A stretch of DNA of 64,000 nt, taken from contig CM066991.1 in the NCBI GenBank assembly GCA_033977485.1, positions 56,336,850-56,400,849 of the forward strand, in the 5' to 3' direction. Positions 11,166 through 22,760 of the stretch are shown piece after piece. The translations under genes were made by a program, and so were the position numbers. Numbering within the stretch: the first letter of the stretch is position 1; each line of letters begins with the position of its first letter. The stretch comes from Hydrangea macrophylla (Eukaryota > Streptophyta > Magnoliopsida > Cornales > Hydrangeaceae). The notes below the pieces were generated by a model. The model saw nothing but the letters and a program-made list of their open reading frames with translations. It was not told the DNA's origin and made no database searches.

Positions 11166-12873
11166 ACTATGCCTTGCGCTTTTGAGTACAAAGGTCTTTT
11201 AAACATTTCGCGTAAGCGGGTATTTGTTTTATAGCATCGATGAATGGAATATTAATTTTTACTTGTTTAAATACCTCGAGTATATCTTCAGCTTTCGACG
11301 TTTTCTTTGAAAAATTTGACGGTTCGTCAACATTTGGTGGAAAAGGTAGTTTTGGAATATACGTCGTCAGAGTTGTTGCATTTTCTTTCCTATTTCTACT
11401 TGTTTCTCCACCCTTTTCTTTATTAGAGTTAATGTTCCCTTCCTTCTCACTTTCATATGGCACGTCAACAACTTTCTCTTCTCGAATAGTCATCCTAGTC
11501 GAGACGGCGTTTACTTGTTCATTCGAACCCCCATTCCCACATTGTCCCTTAGGATTTTGAATAGTTTGACTAGGCAACTTACCCTCGTTTCTACGACTCA
11601 TAGCGTTAGCTATTTGTCCCGTTTGGGATTCAAGTTTCGTGATGGATTGTGTGTGAGAGTGCACTATATGTGCTTGTGCTTGTACTTGTGTTTCGATATT
11701 CTTAAGGGATGCCAACACTGTCTCCTCAAAAGCGTTTAACCCTTGGAGGGTTAGGACTAGGAGGAAGGTGTTGGTATTGAGTTTGTTGAAATTGGGGTTG
11801 ATAAGTATTAGGAAAATTAGTCGCCTCATTATTATTATGATTATTATTATTATTCCACGAATGATTAGGATGATTTCTCCATAGCATGTCCGGATTATTA
11901 GTCATAGGATTAAAATTATTTTGTGGGAATTGTTGAATAGAATTAATGTGTTGCTCCACAAATTCCGAAAATTGAGACGCTGATGGCATGCAAGTATAGA
12001 ATGTGAAGGATCGGAACATAATGCACAACTTTCATGAGCGGGTGGGGCTGACGTTTGGTTTATTGTCAAAAGTCGGTCAAGTTTTTTAGATAGTTCCTGA
12101 AATTCAATTGAATGAATTGACTCAAACTTTACCTCACGTTTAGGTTGCGAAAGATATCCCTCAGAACGTACCGACACAGCCTGATGCATCGAGTTCTCGC
12201 TTAATGTTTCAAAAATTTTCCAGGCCTCGTCGACGCTTTTGTGTAGGAATGTACCTGCACAAACAGCGTCGACAGTATTACGAACAGAGGGAGTAAGTCC
12301 CTCGTAAAAGACCTGTACCAACTACCACTTAGGAACCTGATGATGTGGGCAGGAAAGTAATAATTCTTTAAATTTCTCCCATATGTCATAAAGTATTTCC
12401 CCATCTTGCATCACAAAATTTGTTATCGATTTTCTTATTTGATTTGTTCTTGTGATTGGGAAAAACTTTTATAAAAATGCGTTGTGTAAGGCTTCCCATG
12501 TTTTAATTGTGTTTGGCTCAAGTGATTGAAGCCAATACTTCGCTTTATCCCTTAAAGAGAATGGGAAGAGACGCAGTTTTAATTCATCATCAGTGAAATT
12601 TTGGATTTTTAACGTAGAGCAAATATCTTGAAAATCTCCTAAGTATTGATAAGGGTCTTCATTAATACGGCCATGGAAAGAAGGAAGTAGCGAGATGGTA
12701 GATGACTTTATCTCAAAGTGAGATGCCGTCGCCTTCGGTATTTCGATACCAGCTTGAGGCGTGTAAGTCGTAGGAATAAAATAATCTTTAAGTGGAGGAG
12801 GTGAAGGTATATTAGGGTTATTCATATTATTACCGTTATTTTGATCATCACCGTTATTTCCAATGTCGGCCAT
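11166..12873 (-). pseudogene. gag: A1 gag (Athila type), frame-broken
   Basis: The start ATG at 12873 opens MADIGNNGDDQNNGNN. Capsid-like blocks follow: LPSFHGRINEDPYQYLGDF, LFPFSLRDKAKYWLQSLEP, then VFYEGLTPSVRNTVDAVCAG, and a CX2CX4HX4C knuckle CALCSDPSHSILAC near 12045-12010. An Asn-rich stretch and a coiled-coil-like segment (ETQVQAQAHIVHSHTQ) precede an acidic C-terminal part ending KRKA. In-frame stops occur at about 12470 (HNAFL-stop) and about 12322 (KW-stop), with at least one frameshift between 12000 and 11830. Gag forms the virus-like particle; this copy cannot do so intact. Confidence 0.82.
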
Positions 12874-13553
12874 TGGAATAGGTTATATGTTAAAAGTTCG
12901 AGTTCTTCGTAAATGTTTAAGGGTACTTTGAATTTCAGCCTGAAACAATGACGATGGTTTTGGAGTCAATTCATCGTCTAGCAACCGAGCTCTAGAAGGA
13001 TCTATTAATTCTTAAGGTACGTTTAAGTTCAGGATCAAAAGTTTGTAATTTAGGTTTACTAAAACGTGTACCAAACATAAACTAAAAAGAAAATAAGCGA
13101 CACTAAGACAAAAACTGACTCCACAAATATAAGACAAAATCACGCAAATAAGGCAACAGGCACACAATTACTATGATGCATGAATATTATCCTGTAATGC
13201 AATGACTGCGTCAAGCCCAGTGCCCCGGGTTTCCTAGCTAATGAACGTGAACAAACACTCCTAAACTAATGCAAATAGTGCATCTCAGCACCCTGACTTA
13301 CAGTGGTTAGATGCGAATTTCAAAGGAAGCGATTTAGTTTATTTATTATTTTATTTTATTTTTCACGTAAGCTCCTTTGGTGCGCTAAGCTATTCCTCTC
13401 CAAAACGCTAGAATTTGATTACTTGAGAAACTGCAAAACAAAAGAAAAGTTAGTAACTTAAATAAAAAACGGAAAAAAAGAAAAATAAAAACTAATCTAA
13501 TATTTACGAATTAACTAAACCAAGATTTTAAAGCTAAAGGTAGTAATTTGCAA
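12874..13553 (-). other. A1 leader between primer site and gag
   Basis: This is about 680 bp of untranslated leader on the minus strand. I see no ORF or other feature beyond AT-rich simple sequence. Confidence 0.6.
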
Positions 13554-13570
13554 TCCCCGGCAAGGCGCCA
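13554..13570 (-). promoter_or_regulatory. A1 primer-binding site, tRNA-Asp type
   Basis: Minus-strand TGGCGCCTTGCCGGGGA begins six bases inside the 5' LTR. It fits the 3' end of plant tRNA-Asp, whose complement is TGGCGCCGTTGCCGGGGA, apart from one missing G. tRNA-Asp priming is typical of Athila elements. Confidence 0.8.
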
Positions 13571-13575
13571 AAAAT

Positions 13576-15098
13576 TGATCTTGTCAAAATTTAAGATATA
13601 AAAGTATGCTTACTTATGCTTTACTTTCAAAAGATTTGTAGTGTGGAAGTAAAGGTCGAACCCACAGAGATTGAATACTACGCACTTTAATTTTTAAAAC
13701 CTAAATTTAGTTAATTAAGAAAAACAGATTTTGGATATAATTTGAATTAAACTAATAACAATAAAAGTAAATCTAAATTATGAAACCAATTAAATATTTG
13801 TTTTTATAATAAGTTTAAGGAACCTAGGATTGCAAATCCGCCACTAGCTTCATAATAAGGGTATTTACGAATTACCATAGCTTATTAAGTTGGATGATAA
13901 TGGGGAATTATAGCTACAAGCCCAATTCCTCCGTCAAGAAAATAACTATGGTTCAAGCATCAACATAATCCATCTTCGGTTAGCACGAATTATCCCACAC
14001 TACACTAGGGTTGTGGTATAATCCGTCTAATCTAGGCATGGACTATTCGGATACTTGATAGCACAATTCAATTTAAACACCATTACATGTAAATAATCTA
14101 AACAAGCACAACAAGCATATATCATTGAGCACACTACTATCAAAATAGATCTAAGACAAGAGTAAACTTTGAAAGTAACGATTTAATCAATAAAATCACG
14201 ATTTATTTATAAAAATTCTCAGAACATGTAACTGCCATCCATACATAATAAAACTAAAATAAAAGCATAAAATATACCCTATTACTTGGCTAGGGTTTCA
14301 TTGAAACCCTAGATCTTGAGTTTAGTTAGCCATAGAATTGATGAACGGCAAGAGGTTGATGGAGGAGGCCATGGGAATCCTTGGTCTTCTTCTTCTTCTC
14401 CTTACTTTCCTCTCTTCAATGGCTGAAGTTTTTGTTGTATATGGATGTATCTAATGTTGTGTAATGATGTGTAACCACAAAATTGATTTAGAATATGATT
14501 TATATAGAGTTTGGAAGGATTTAGGAAGCTTTCCTAAACCAAATCGCACTAAAACATCTATTTTTACGTTTCTGGACGTATTCAGCCAATTCGGATCACA
14601 TAGGGCTCTTCAGGACTTCGAAATACGCAAATTTAACTTTTTCAACGGGTCGCGCGAGAGAATCTCGCGCGCGGGTCGCTCCAGCGACCAGGCCATTTTC
14701 CAACTTTTCTCAGATTTTCTACTGCTCTGTGTACCAATCGTAGAATTGCAATAACTTTTGACTCGGACCTCGTATTGACTTACCGTTTATGGCCACACGT
14801 CCATAACTTGAAGATCTACATTTTGTATCTCTGGAGAAATTTCTCAAATCTGAAGTATTCCTGGTCAAAAATGCGATTTTCCGAGGCTGCTACTGTATTC
14901 AGCTTTCACCGGAATCACCGTTTGAGCCCAAAATGATTTCCAACGCTACTAATCATTGGATTTTAGTGCATTTTCATTTTAAAGCTCCAAAACCTACAAA
15001 TTTTAGAATGCTTATTAAAAAACAACTAATAACTACATGAAATGGGCTAACAAAGCGTATATTTAGGACTTTAAATGGCAACTATTCGTCACCGATCA
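13576..15098 (-). repeat. A1 5' LTR (1523 bp)
   Basis: The minus strand begins TGATCGGTGACG and ends ...GACAAGATCA, so the TGATC/GATCA inverted termini are intact. It is the partner of 6112-7619. The TATA box TATATAAA is at 14506-14499. A CG-rich motif cluster lies at 14646-14692, upstream of the promoter. Confidence 0.88.
14499..14506 (-). promoter_or_regulatory. TATA box of A1 5' LTR
   Basis: Minus-strand TATATAAA, at the same relative position as in the other two copies of this LTR. Confidence 0.6.
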
Positions 15099-15103
15099 GT
15101 ATC
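15099..15103. repeat. A1 target-site duplication, right copy (GTATC)
   Basis: Exact repeat of 6107-6111 at the other end of A1. Confidence 0.85.
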
Positions 15104-15353
15104 CACCAGATGTGGGGCAAAATGAGACAACCTTTCAAACATGACTGTGTACTCCTGAGCAGTCTTGGTTCATTGGACCAAATTCATGAATTCTTTCTCT
15201 TTCTTGTCCCTCTCTGATGTAGGAAAATATTTCTTGAGGAACATGGCCTAAAACTCCTCCCAACTCAAACGTTTGATAACTTCTTCTCCTAAAGTGGCCT
15301 GCTGAGCTTCCCACCATTCTGCGGTAGAATAAGTGAGCTGAAACTTTGCAAAC

Positions 15354-15358
15354 TTCTT
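15354..15358. repeat. Tat1 target-site duplication, left copy (TTCTT)
   Basis: TTCTT precedes the LTR start TGTAGACACC. The same five bases follow the end of Tat1 at 59777-59781. Confidence 0.82.
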
Positions 15359-15635
15359 TGTAGACACCCCAATTTTGACCGGCCGTCGAATTTAGGAGAG
15401 CGTCACCTCCGCGTCCGATGATGATAAGGACCGAAAGATTCGAAGTATTCCAAGCTCTTCAGAAAGTTCTTCAAACGCGATAAAATTTCACAGAAAGAGG
15501 AAAATACCAGGTATTTAGGAGAATTCAGATATAAAACACCATTTTTGGAGAAAATCTTCGAAAATATTTTTCTTGGAAGAAAAAGGAGAAAAGAAAAGGC
15601 CTAAAAGAGGAAGTTCAACAAAAACGGCACACGGC

Positions 15636-15950
15636 AATAATTTACGGCACTCAGCAAGTGCCGAATGGCATTCAGTGAGTGCCGCACGGCACTTATTGAG
15701 TGCCGCCGACAATTTCTGACTGTCGTTTACTTTTAAAGTCTGTATTTTGTGGTACAATACGTATGTGTATGCGGATAAAAACAAAAAAACTGATAAAGTA
15801 AGGTTGACGAAAATTCGGCAATCCCTGATTTGCCACGGCATTCACGGAGAGCCGCGCGGCAGTCACTAAATGCCTCTGCGGCAGTCATGAAGTGCCGCAA
15901 TGGCATTCACGGACTGCCGCACATGTTTTTTGACTGCCGCCTTGGGCAGC
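15636..15950. promoter_or_regulatory. Dyad motif cluster in Tat1 5' LTR
   Basis: Two groups (15636-15715 and 15838-15950) of GGCACTCAGNNAGTGCC-like and GGCATTCAGTGAGTGCC-like dyads. They end about 100 bp upstream of the TATA box. The same motif is found upstream of the antisense genes of Tat1 and Tat2 and in the Tat2 and Tat3 LTRs. Confidence 0.75.
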
Positions 15951-16049
15951 AGTCTGTCTAAATTCAGAAAGTACGTATTGTACCACCAAATGAGAGATTT
16001 ACACCTGTCTTTTACTCTGAATTCACTGAAAATACTTGGTAATATTGCC

Positions 16050-16057
16050 TATAAAAG
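16050..16057 (+). promoter_or_regulatory. TATA box of Tat1 5' LTR
   Basis: TATAAAAG in GCCTATAAAAGAGGAAGG, followed by a C/A-rich stretch. It is conserved in the 3' LTR at 33815-33822. Confidence 0.7.
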
Positions 16058-18321
16058 AGGAAGGATCTTCCTTGGAACACATGCAAGGGAACATACCCAA
16101 GAGATACACCAAAAAATACAAGAAATCATTACACTAACATATTTTGAAAAAAAAAAAGAGAGTTTAGAGAGCTAGAGAGAAGAGCTTGGAAGATCTTCAA
16201 AGAAAGACTTTTGAGGATAGTTTGGAGGTGATCCTCTAACCACAAATTGTTTATTTACTCTCTTTCTTTTGAATCTCTAATCCTCAAATCTTTTGTTATT
16301 TTCTTTGTTTGTCAAGTAAACTTAGGAGTCCTTGTTTCTAATTCTTTCTTCTATTTCTTTTGTTTATGTTCTTCTCTTGAGATTCTTGGAGATCTTCAAT
16401 ATCTCTCTTGATCTCTTGAGTATGATCCTTTGAATCCCATGTAAGCTTATGCTTTACATGAGAGTCAAAATTTGATCATCACTTTATTTCATATAGATGA
16501 ATCCAAGTCCATACTCATGACTTGGATCCTCTAAACTTGGTATTTCATGAAGTCATTTCCATATTCTCTTTGAAACTTATGAGCATTAGTCATGTCTTCA
16601 TCTCCAATGACCATCAAATGATAGGAGAAAATGTTTTTTGAGTCTAAGCCCATCTCTATGGTTTAGAGTCCTCATTTTGAGATTTCATGAAGTTTATTCA
16701 TACTTCATTGAAACCTACAAATATGAAGGTCTTTAGTCTCCAATGACCATCAAATGGTAGGAGAAAATGGTTTAGTTTAAGTCCAACTTCATGGTTTATA
16801 GTTGGGGTTAACAAATAAAGTTGAACTTGGCAAATGAAAACAGTGAGTTCACAAACTGTTTTTGATCAAAGATTTCTAGTTCGAAATCTAACCGTTGAAA
16901 TCGAGTGAAACCAACGGAAAAGTGTCAATAACACAACATTCTACCACTGTGATTTTTGTTTTAAGGTGGTTTCATGTTTAAAATGGTTTGGTCATGAGTT
17001 TTGGGAAGTAACGACAATCTGCCCAGAATTTCAGCACAGCAATACTCTTTTGAAATAAATAAATCGGGATTTTCATAGGGTGTTTGTGACCCAAACTAAT
17101 TTTTTATAAGTAGATTAATGTGTTAGGAAGTCACCCTAAAAAGAACAAAGCATTTCTAATCTGTTTACTATTTTTAAAAAATCATGTAAGAATTCTGGAC
17201 GGAAGGTTGTAGAATGCTGAGTGATGCCTGGTTTTTGTCCAATTCCCGGAGATCCAACTGTTGAAACTTTGATTTTCTTTTTGGGTTGTAAACTATACTC
17301 ACAGAGGCATATCATATCCAAAAATCATTAAGACCAACCGTTGAAAACATGGTTTTTCCATTTTTCAAGACCCGATCTGTTCTCAGCAAATTTCAAAATT
17401 CTGAAATAGTTTTAATCAATCTTATGAATAATGGCTTCGATGATACTTTCATGAGTTGAGGTTCAAACCTTGTTTCAGTAATGATTATTTAAATTTAAAA
17501 TCAAAGTCTAAGAGTATGTCATAACTTATTCTTGTTCATGTATATATTCATCCATATGATTTGACATTTGTAATTAGAATTTAGTTGCTCTAGATTTAAT
17601 TACATTTGATAGATTTAAGCTAGAAGCCTAGGATTATTATCTAAGATCCAATTTTACATTTTGTATATCATGTGGACTAACTCGTTGTTTTGTAGCGCAT
17701 TTGAGGTACAATCTCACATCTCTTATCTAGTTTATTAAATTCTTTGATTTTATTTGATTTTTCGACTTAATGCGCGACACCTTAGAATTAGGTTTTTGCC
17801 TTATGTGTATATGTGATTAGAGACTCTTTTTTAGGGTTTTCTTTTGTTTGCATGCATTGCACGTTTAATATCGCTGCTGGATCCCGGGTGAGTTCATTTG
17901 TTCTCTATTGCATATCATATCGCTTGCTACCTGAATTACGTGGTTTTTGAATGATATTTTGTCAATTGCAATTTTACACCCCTTTGGACATGCTTTTGTA
18001 ATGTATATTTATACATACGTATTAATTGAGGGCACGTTTAAATTAATAATTCGATTAAAAGGATGTTAAGTAGAGGCCTATCGCGAGATAGGATGAAAAG
18101 GGGTGTTTTAGTCCATTGGGATCCTTCCCTTTTCATTCCATAATCCCCGGACCTAGTCAAATCTTTGGTTTCGCGAAAGATCAGTTTCCTTTTTTTTAAA
18201 ATGGTTTCTTAATTTTCCTTTTAAAAATTAAGTGGCGACTCATTTGTTTTCGAAATGGATTTTGAGAAAGTATTTTAAAAGAAAAGCTGTGGGTAGAAAG
18301 AAAACCTGCGATATCCACAAT

Positions 18322-18370
18322 CTGGCGACTCTGCTGGGGATCGAACCCAGAATCTCTGGTTTCACAGACC
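18322..18370 (+). promoter_or_regulatory. Tat1 primer-binding site, extended tRNA-Arg match
   Basis: The first 18 nt, TGGCGACTCTGCTGGGGA, start three bases inside the LTR and are the complement of a tRNA-Arg 3' end, CCA included. Complementarity continues for about 30 nt through the T-loop and variable loop into the anticodon arm: TCGAACCCAGAATCTCTGG, then TTTCACAGACCA. Normal primer sites stop near 18 nt. At the wobble position the base is C; the neighbouring CG has become CA. Confidence 0.8.
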
Positions 18371-19510
18371 ATTATTCTGATTTTGGGTTCACTTGAGGAT
18401 TAGACTTGAAAAATATCCTTTTAATCGAATTAATTAATCTTTGTGCGCCTGTTGCATTTCACTTGCATGTCCAGCCAGTCGATTACACAGAACTATGACC
18501 TTGGAGGCTCGGGGCAACCCGGTCGGTCAAGTCATCATGGGACTGTGTGATCACCCTTGATCTCCTACCATGATTTGGTATATGAAGCATCCTATCGGGT
18601 GTGTGTCAAGGGTCCCTTATTTAACCAAAACCCAGCCTTTGCATAATAGTTTCTGTAGAACCTTTCAATCTTAGGAAATCAATTCTTGATTAGGATTATG
18701 TGCTAGGAAGTTTTGTATGCCCAGAGGGGATTATTTGAGATGATGACGATACTTGCTTGATAAAAGATGCGTAATCTTTTAATCATCTTTTAGCAATTTC
18801 TCCTCATGATCTACGGCATTTGGAGAACATGCTGAACCCTGATTATGAGATTATACTTCTTATATCATGTTTAGCTAAGCATCATTGACCTTGTATGCAT
18901 CCAAGTTCAAGAAAAGTATGGTGATAATCCATCGTGTGACCCTTCTACCCAAAAATTTCAAGAGCAAACCAGATTTTAATGAACCACCATTCTTTACTTC
19001 AAAATGTTTTTTTTTCGGTCAAGCAAGGCTGCAAACTAACTCCTGTTAAGACATATTTTCATATGATCATTTTTGGGAATTAGTTTTCTTTTGAAAAATG
19101 CTCCTCGAATAAAAAAACAAAATTTTGACTCAAATCATCTTTATTGAGAAATAATTTCATATCCTCATTTTTGTTAAAAGATCCAAGATCATTGGGAATC
19201 GTTTTTGAAAGATCCCATCGTTTAAGGAAACACCCTTCAAATAAATTTCGAAATTTTTTTGAATATCCAAAACCTTGAGAGGGTAGAAGGGTCACAATGA
19301 AAGGAGAAATCAGCACACTTGACATGGGTGAGGATTTTATGTGCTTATGTGCTTATGTGTTAGGATTAGGGTTTTCTTTTCTTTAACATATAGAATAGGC
19401 ACACACGCACACATGCATTGCATCCGCATGACATATAAAAGGGAAGTTGTAATATCTTTGTTTGATAAAAGAAAGATAAAAAGGTTTTAAAAGAGAAAAT
19501 TTCCAAATTT
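18371..19510 (+). other. Tat1 leader
   Basis: This is about 1.1 kb between the primer site and gag and is homologous to 39459-40719 in Tat2. No ORF is supported. It contains GGCTCGGGGCAACCCGGTCG at about 18508, which is conserved in Tat2 (39591) and could fold or act in packaging; that role is inference. Confidence 0.6.
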
Positions 19511-21540
19511 ATTGTAGGAGCAAAAATAGCAAATCAAGCGTGGTTTAGGGATCCTACAGCAAGGCTAGTAAGGAGAGGATACGCTGACATGGCTGAAGAG
19601 AGAAACAACGAAGAGATGACCGGGTTAAGGGTACTAGTAGAACAACAAGCGGAGTAGATGAGGAGACAGGCCGAGAACATGAACCGAATGATGGGGATGA
19701 TAGAAGAACTTAACCGCCGACCACCGCATGTGAATCCACCTATTATAGACCTACCTTTGGGAGAAGGGGAAGGAGATTGGTTCGATGATCAGGAAGCGCA
19801 ATGGACTGATGCACTACGGGCCAACAGAGACAGAGAGAAAGCTGAAAGAGAGAAGCTACTGACCGAGAAAATAGAAAAGTTGGAAAGGGTGATGCGCAAA
19901 GCTCAGGGAGTCGATACCTATCTGATGGAGTTAGAAGGCCTGTATGATAGGGTCCATGAGACGCTGCCTGCTGGGTTCAAAATGCCAGTTTTTGATAAGT
20001 TTGACGGCACCGGGAATCCTCCCAGTCATATCCGAATGTGCATAGGGGCTTTCCAGCCTAGTGGTCTAAGCACTACCATGATGGCTGTGCTATTTCAACA
20101 AACCCTGACCGGAGCTGCTCTATCATGGTATCTTACCCTCGAACCAAGCAAAACCAGGATTTGGGAGGAAGTGGTTAAAGCATTTGTGGCCCAATATGAG
20201 TACAATCAAGACTTAGACGTCACCATCCGAGATCTAGAAACAACCAGGCAGGGAAGCAAGGAGTCATTCGCTGAGTATCTGAGCCGATGGAGAGGAAAGG
20301 CCGCGAAGATGGTACAGAGGTCGTCTGAGAAAGAACAGATCCGGATGTTAATGAAGAACCTACAGCCAGTCTATCAAGAGAAGATGAGGTTTCAATCCAT
20401 CAATACTTTTGCTGAGGTGTTCGATATAGGAACAATAATTGAGGATGCGATTCAAGAAGGAACCATCAAGAAGGAAGAACAGCCAAACCGATATAGGAGG
20501 CCGAACTATGGATCAGGTGGAGGACATTCGGGGGGTCACCCCGGCCCTACTAATGTCAATGCACTCGGCGAGCCGGAGAGAAAATTTGATATCACAAGAA
20601 GTTACCCTAAAGGAGGGGGAGATAAGCCACCAAGAAAATTCTCAGATCTGGGAGTATCACTGTCAACCGCCCTTGATAGACTGTTAGCGAAGGGGCATCT
20701 CCGTCAGTTGGAACCTCGACCGCTACCAAGACCACTTCCGCCAAATTTCCAAGGAGACCTCTTCTGCAAATTTCATCAACAAAAAGGTCACTCGACGGAC
20801 TGGTGTATGAGATTGAGGCACGAAATCCAGAACCTCATTGATAACGAAGTAATTTCAGAGCCACCTACCAAAGCTCCAAATGTTACTAGGAATCCACTTC
20901 CAAATCATCAAGCCGTGCCACCACCGCAGGGTCTTTACCTCTTGGGGATAGAAGAAGCAACCTTCGATCCGTCTAGGTTGATCACTAAGGCCGGGACACC
21001 AAGAAGGCCATACCAGCTGCCTGAAGATTCAATTATCTGTGCTTTGAAGGATCAGTCAACGAAGAGTGAGATAGGGCAGTCAGACTGGTGGGTCCAAGGG
21101 AATGACGATCAAGATGTGAGCCGGATAGAAGACGACCTCTGGTACGAAAGCGATAAAGAGACGGAGGTAGTGGAGGGTACTGTGAAAGTTGATTCAGAAG
21201 TCGATAATCTGTGGTCAAGAGAAGAAATCACTCATTTAACTCGGTCAGGCAGACACTTTAAGCCACATGAGCTGGAGGAGGATCACCCGGGGAGAGATCT
21301 AGACAAAGGAAAAGGGGAGCTGAATGAAGAAGAGGAAGAAGACAGGATTCTAAGGCAAATGAAGAAGACCCAGGCTAACATCACCATTTGGAGGTTGCTG
21401 ATTGCCTCCAAATGCCATAGACAGGCAGTCTTAGACGCTCTGAACCAATCTGACGTGTCTATCGACACCACCCCGGAAGACCTCATCGGGCTAATCGGCA
21501 AAATCCCGGCTTCGGCTATTACCTTCTCATCAAATGACAT
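19511..21540 (+). pseudogene. gag: Tat1 gag
   Basis: The frame corresponds to Tat2 gag (40720 onward). The likely original start codon is now ATT at 19511. A Q-to-stop change (TAG) at 19655-19657 interrupts the N-terminal coiled-coil region, after which 19658 onward stays open. Blocks seen are FDKFDGTGNPPSHIRM, LTGAALSWYLTLEPSKTR and YLSRWRGKAAKMVQR, plus a CX2HX4HX4C knuckle variant, CKFHQQKGHSTDWC, at about 20764-20805. A Glu/Asp-rich C-terminal linker leads toward protease. Gag builds the particle and binds genomic RNA. A one-base insertion in the C-run at 21541-21547 shifts the frame before protease. Confidence 0.88.
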
Positions 21541-22760
21541 GCCCCCCCGGAGGACCCACGCTCAACAAACCACTGTACATCACTGTCGAATGTTTGGGGA
21601 ACACCGTGCCCGCTTGTCTCGTTGACAATGGGTCTGCTCTAAATGTATGTCCTTTCCGAACAGCCAAGCGAATGGGTTTAGATGAATCGTCCTTCGTACC
21701 GTCCCAACAAAAGGTCAGGGCATATGATAACACCCAGAGAGCAGTCATGGGCATTATCTTTCTTAATCTTGTCATTGGGCCAGTAGACAAAGAAGCAGAA
21801 TTCCAGATCATCGATATCCCTGCTTCCTTCAACCTGCTGCTAGGAAGGCCTTGGTTGGATGGCTTAGGCGCCATACCATCCACCATTCATCAAAAGGTCA
21901 AATGCGTTTGGGAAGGCCAGGTCTGCGACATTCTCGGGGACAGCTGGGTCTGTTTATTCGGAACATCATCAAGCGCGCCGGTGTTAGAGTTACAGCTACA
22001 AGAAGAAGAAGCAAGTGTAGGAGGGTTCGAATTCATCAGTATGCTAGAAGAAAAGCCGAGAGAGCTTCTACCACTCCATTTTGATCAATACACCAGTCCA
22101 GTAGTCGCAGGGATCATGAAGAAGATGGGTTTCTTTCCAGGGTTAGGGTTGGGGAAGAACCTTCAGGGTCTGCCGGAGTCTCCAAGAATCCCCACCCAGA
22201 CTCACACTCACGGCCTGGGATACCAGCCGACGAAGAAGGAATTGAGGGCAAAGAAGAAAGCTGTTAATGCACCACTAGACCCTTACCAAAAGACGCTCAA
22301 TGGGTATTTTGTGAAGGAAGGAGAAGATTTCCCCTTCTGTGGTTTTCCAGAACCATGGATGGACCAGAAGGACAAATGCCTGAAGCCAGGGTTCGAGATC
22401 TTTTTTTCTCATGAATTTTACAAGTACAAAGACCTGTTCTTGCAAATGCCTGAAAAGCCTGTTGTTGCCAAGGACTGGATTGGCGCGCTAGATGGCTCTA
22501 TCATGAAAAGCCTGCTGGATGAAGAAATCACGGAGGTTATGAAAGCGGATCCTGGAAAAGCCGAAGGCGAGTACGTCGAAGGTCTGGTGGAAGAAGCAAC
22601 CGAGAGTGGAGAAGATGAAGAAGATCAGAAAGAGACCAACAAGGGGAAGGTCGAGAAAGAAGAGATGGAAGAGATTACCAAGACAGGAGATCTGGAAGAA
22701 TGCCTCATCACCGATCTGGGAGGAGAGAACAAGAAAGAGTGGATTTTGAGTCTAGTGATA
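21534..22760 (+). pseudogene. Tat1 protease and G-patch region
   Basis: The retropepsin active site is ACLVDNGSALNV (about 21612-21650), with DNGS in place of DTGS as in Tat2. The flap region and LLLGRPWLDGLGAIPSTIHQ follow. About 22101-22245 is a G-patch-like segment, VVAGIMKKMGFFPGLGLGKN, with the later GLGYQPTK. Then comes a conserved linker (GEDFPFCGFPEPWMD) and an acidic tail. A one-base deletion at about 22742 relative to Tat2 ends this frame at 22787. In Gag-Pol, protease cleaves the polyprotein; G-patch domains bind RNA in other proteins. Confidence 0.82.

Larger units (their letters stand above)
6112..15098 (-). mobile_element. A1: non-autonomous Athila-like retrotransposon (about 9.0 kb)
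   Basis: The element runs right to left: 5' LTR 15098-13576, tRNA-Asp type primer site 13570-13554, gag 12873-11166, protease to 10401, non-coding internal DNA, polypurine tract 7631-7620 and 3' LTR 7619-6112. It is flanked by GTATC on both sides. RT, RNase H and integrase are absent: the protease frame ends at 10401 and is followed at once by the sequence CTTCTTGGGAGGCAACCCAA (minus strand, about 10329-10348), a motif I associate with the end of Athila pol. The element therefore looks like a gag-only (TR-GAG-like) deletion derivative dependent on helper pol. Confidence 0.88.
15099..15358 (-). pseudogene. T1 gag middle (capsid) fragment
   Basis: The minus-strand reading KKFAKFQLTYSTAEWWEAQQ, then LSWEEF, then FLKKYFPTSERDKKEKEFMN, then TAQEYTVMFERLSHFAPHLV is chromovirus gag capsid with two in-frame stops. 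It continues the N-terminal piece at 59777-60087 and leads into 6111-5642, with A1 and Tat1 inserted on either side. Confidence 0.82.
15359..18318 (+). repeat. Tat1 5' LTR (2960 bp)
   Basis: The LTR starts TGTAGACACCCCAATTTTGA and ends ...GATATCCACA, and it is nearly identical to 33102-36005 plus 59698-59776. It contains a palindrome cluster at 15636-15950, TATA at 16050, and diverged repeats sharing CAATGACCATCAAATG (about 16607 and 16741). It also contains several AACCGTTGAAA-type words (about 16890, 17255, 17335). The long region downstream of the TATA box appears untranslated. Confidence 0.92.

Noticed and set aside
11240..11739. Plus-strand ORFs opposite A1 gag
   Set aside because: Shadows of the gag frame; they are not supported by any motif.
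15515..15841. Minus-strand ORF over the LTR dyad cluster
   Set aside because: The apparent Ala/Glu/Cys repeats are translations of the dyad motif; frames differ between LTR copies.
18322..18370. Partial tRNA-Arg gene in antisense
   Set aside because: Only the 3' half is present, it includes the non-encoded CCA, and it sits three bases inside an LTR in two elements. It is a primer-binding site copied from tRNA, not a gene.
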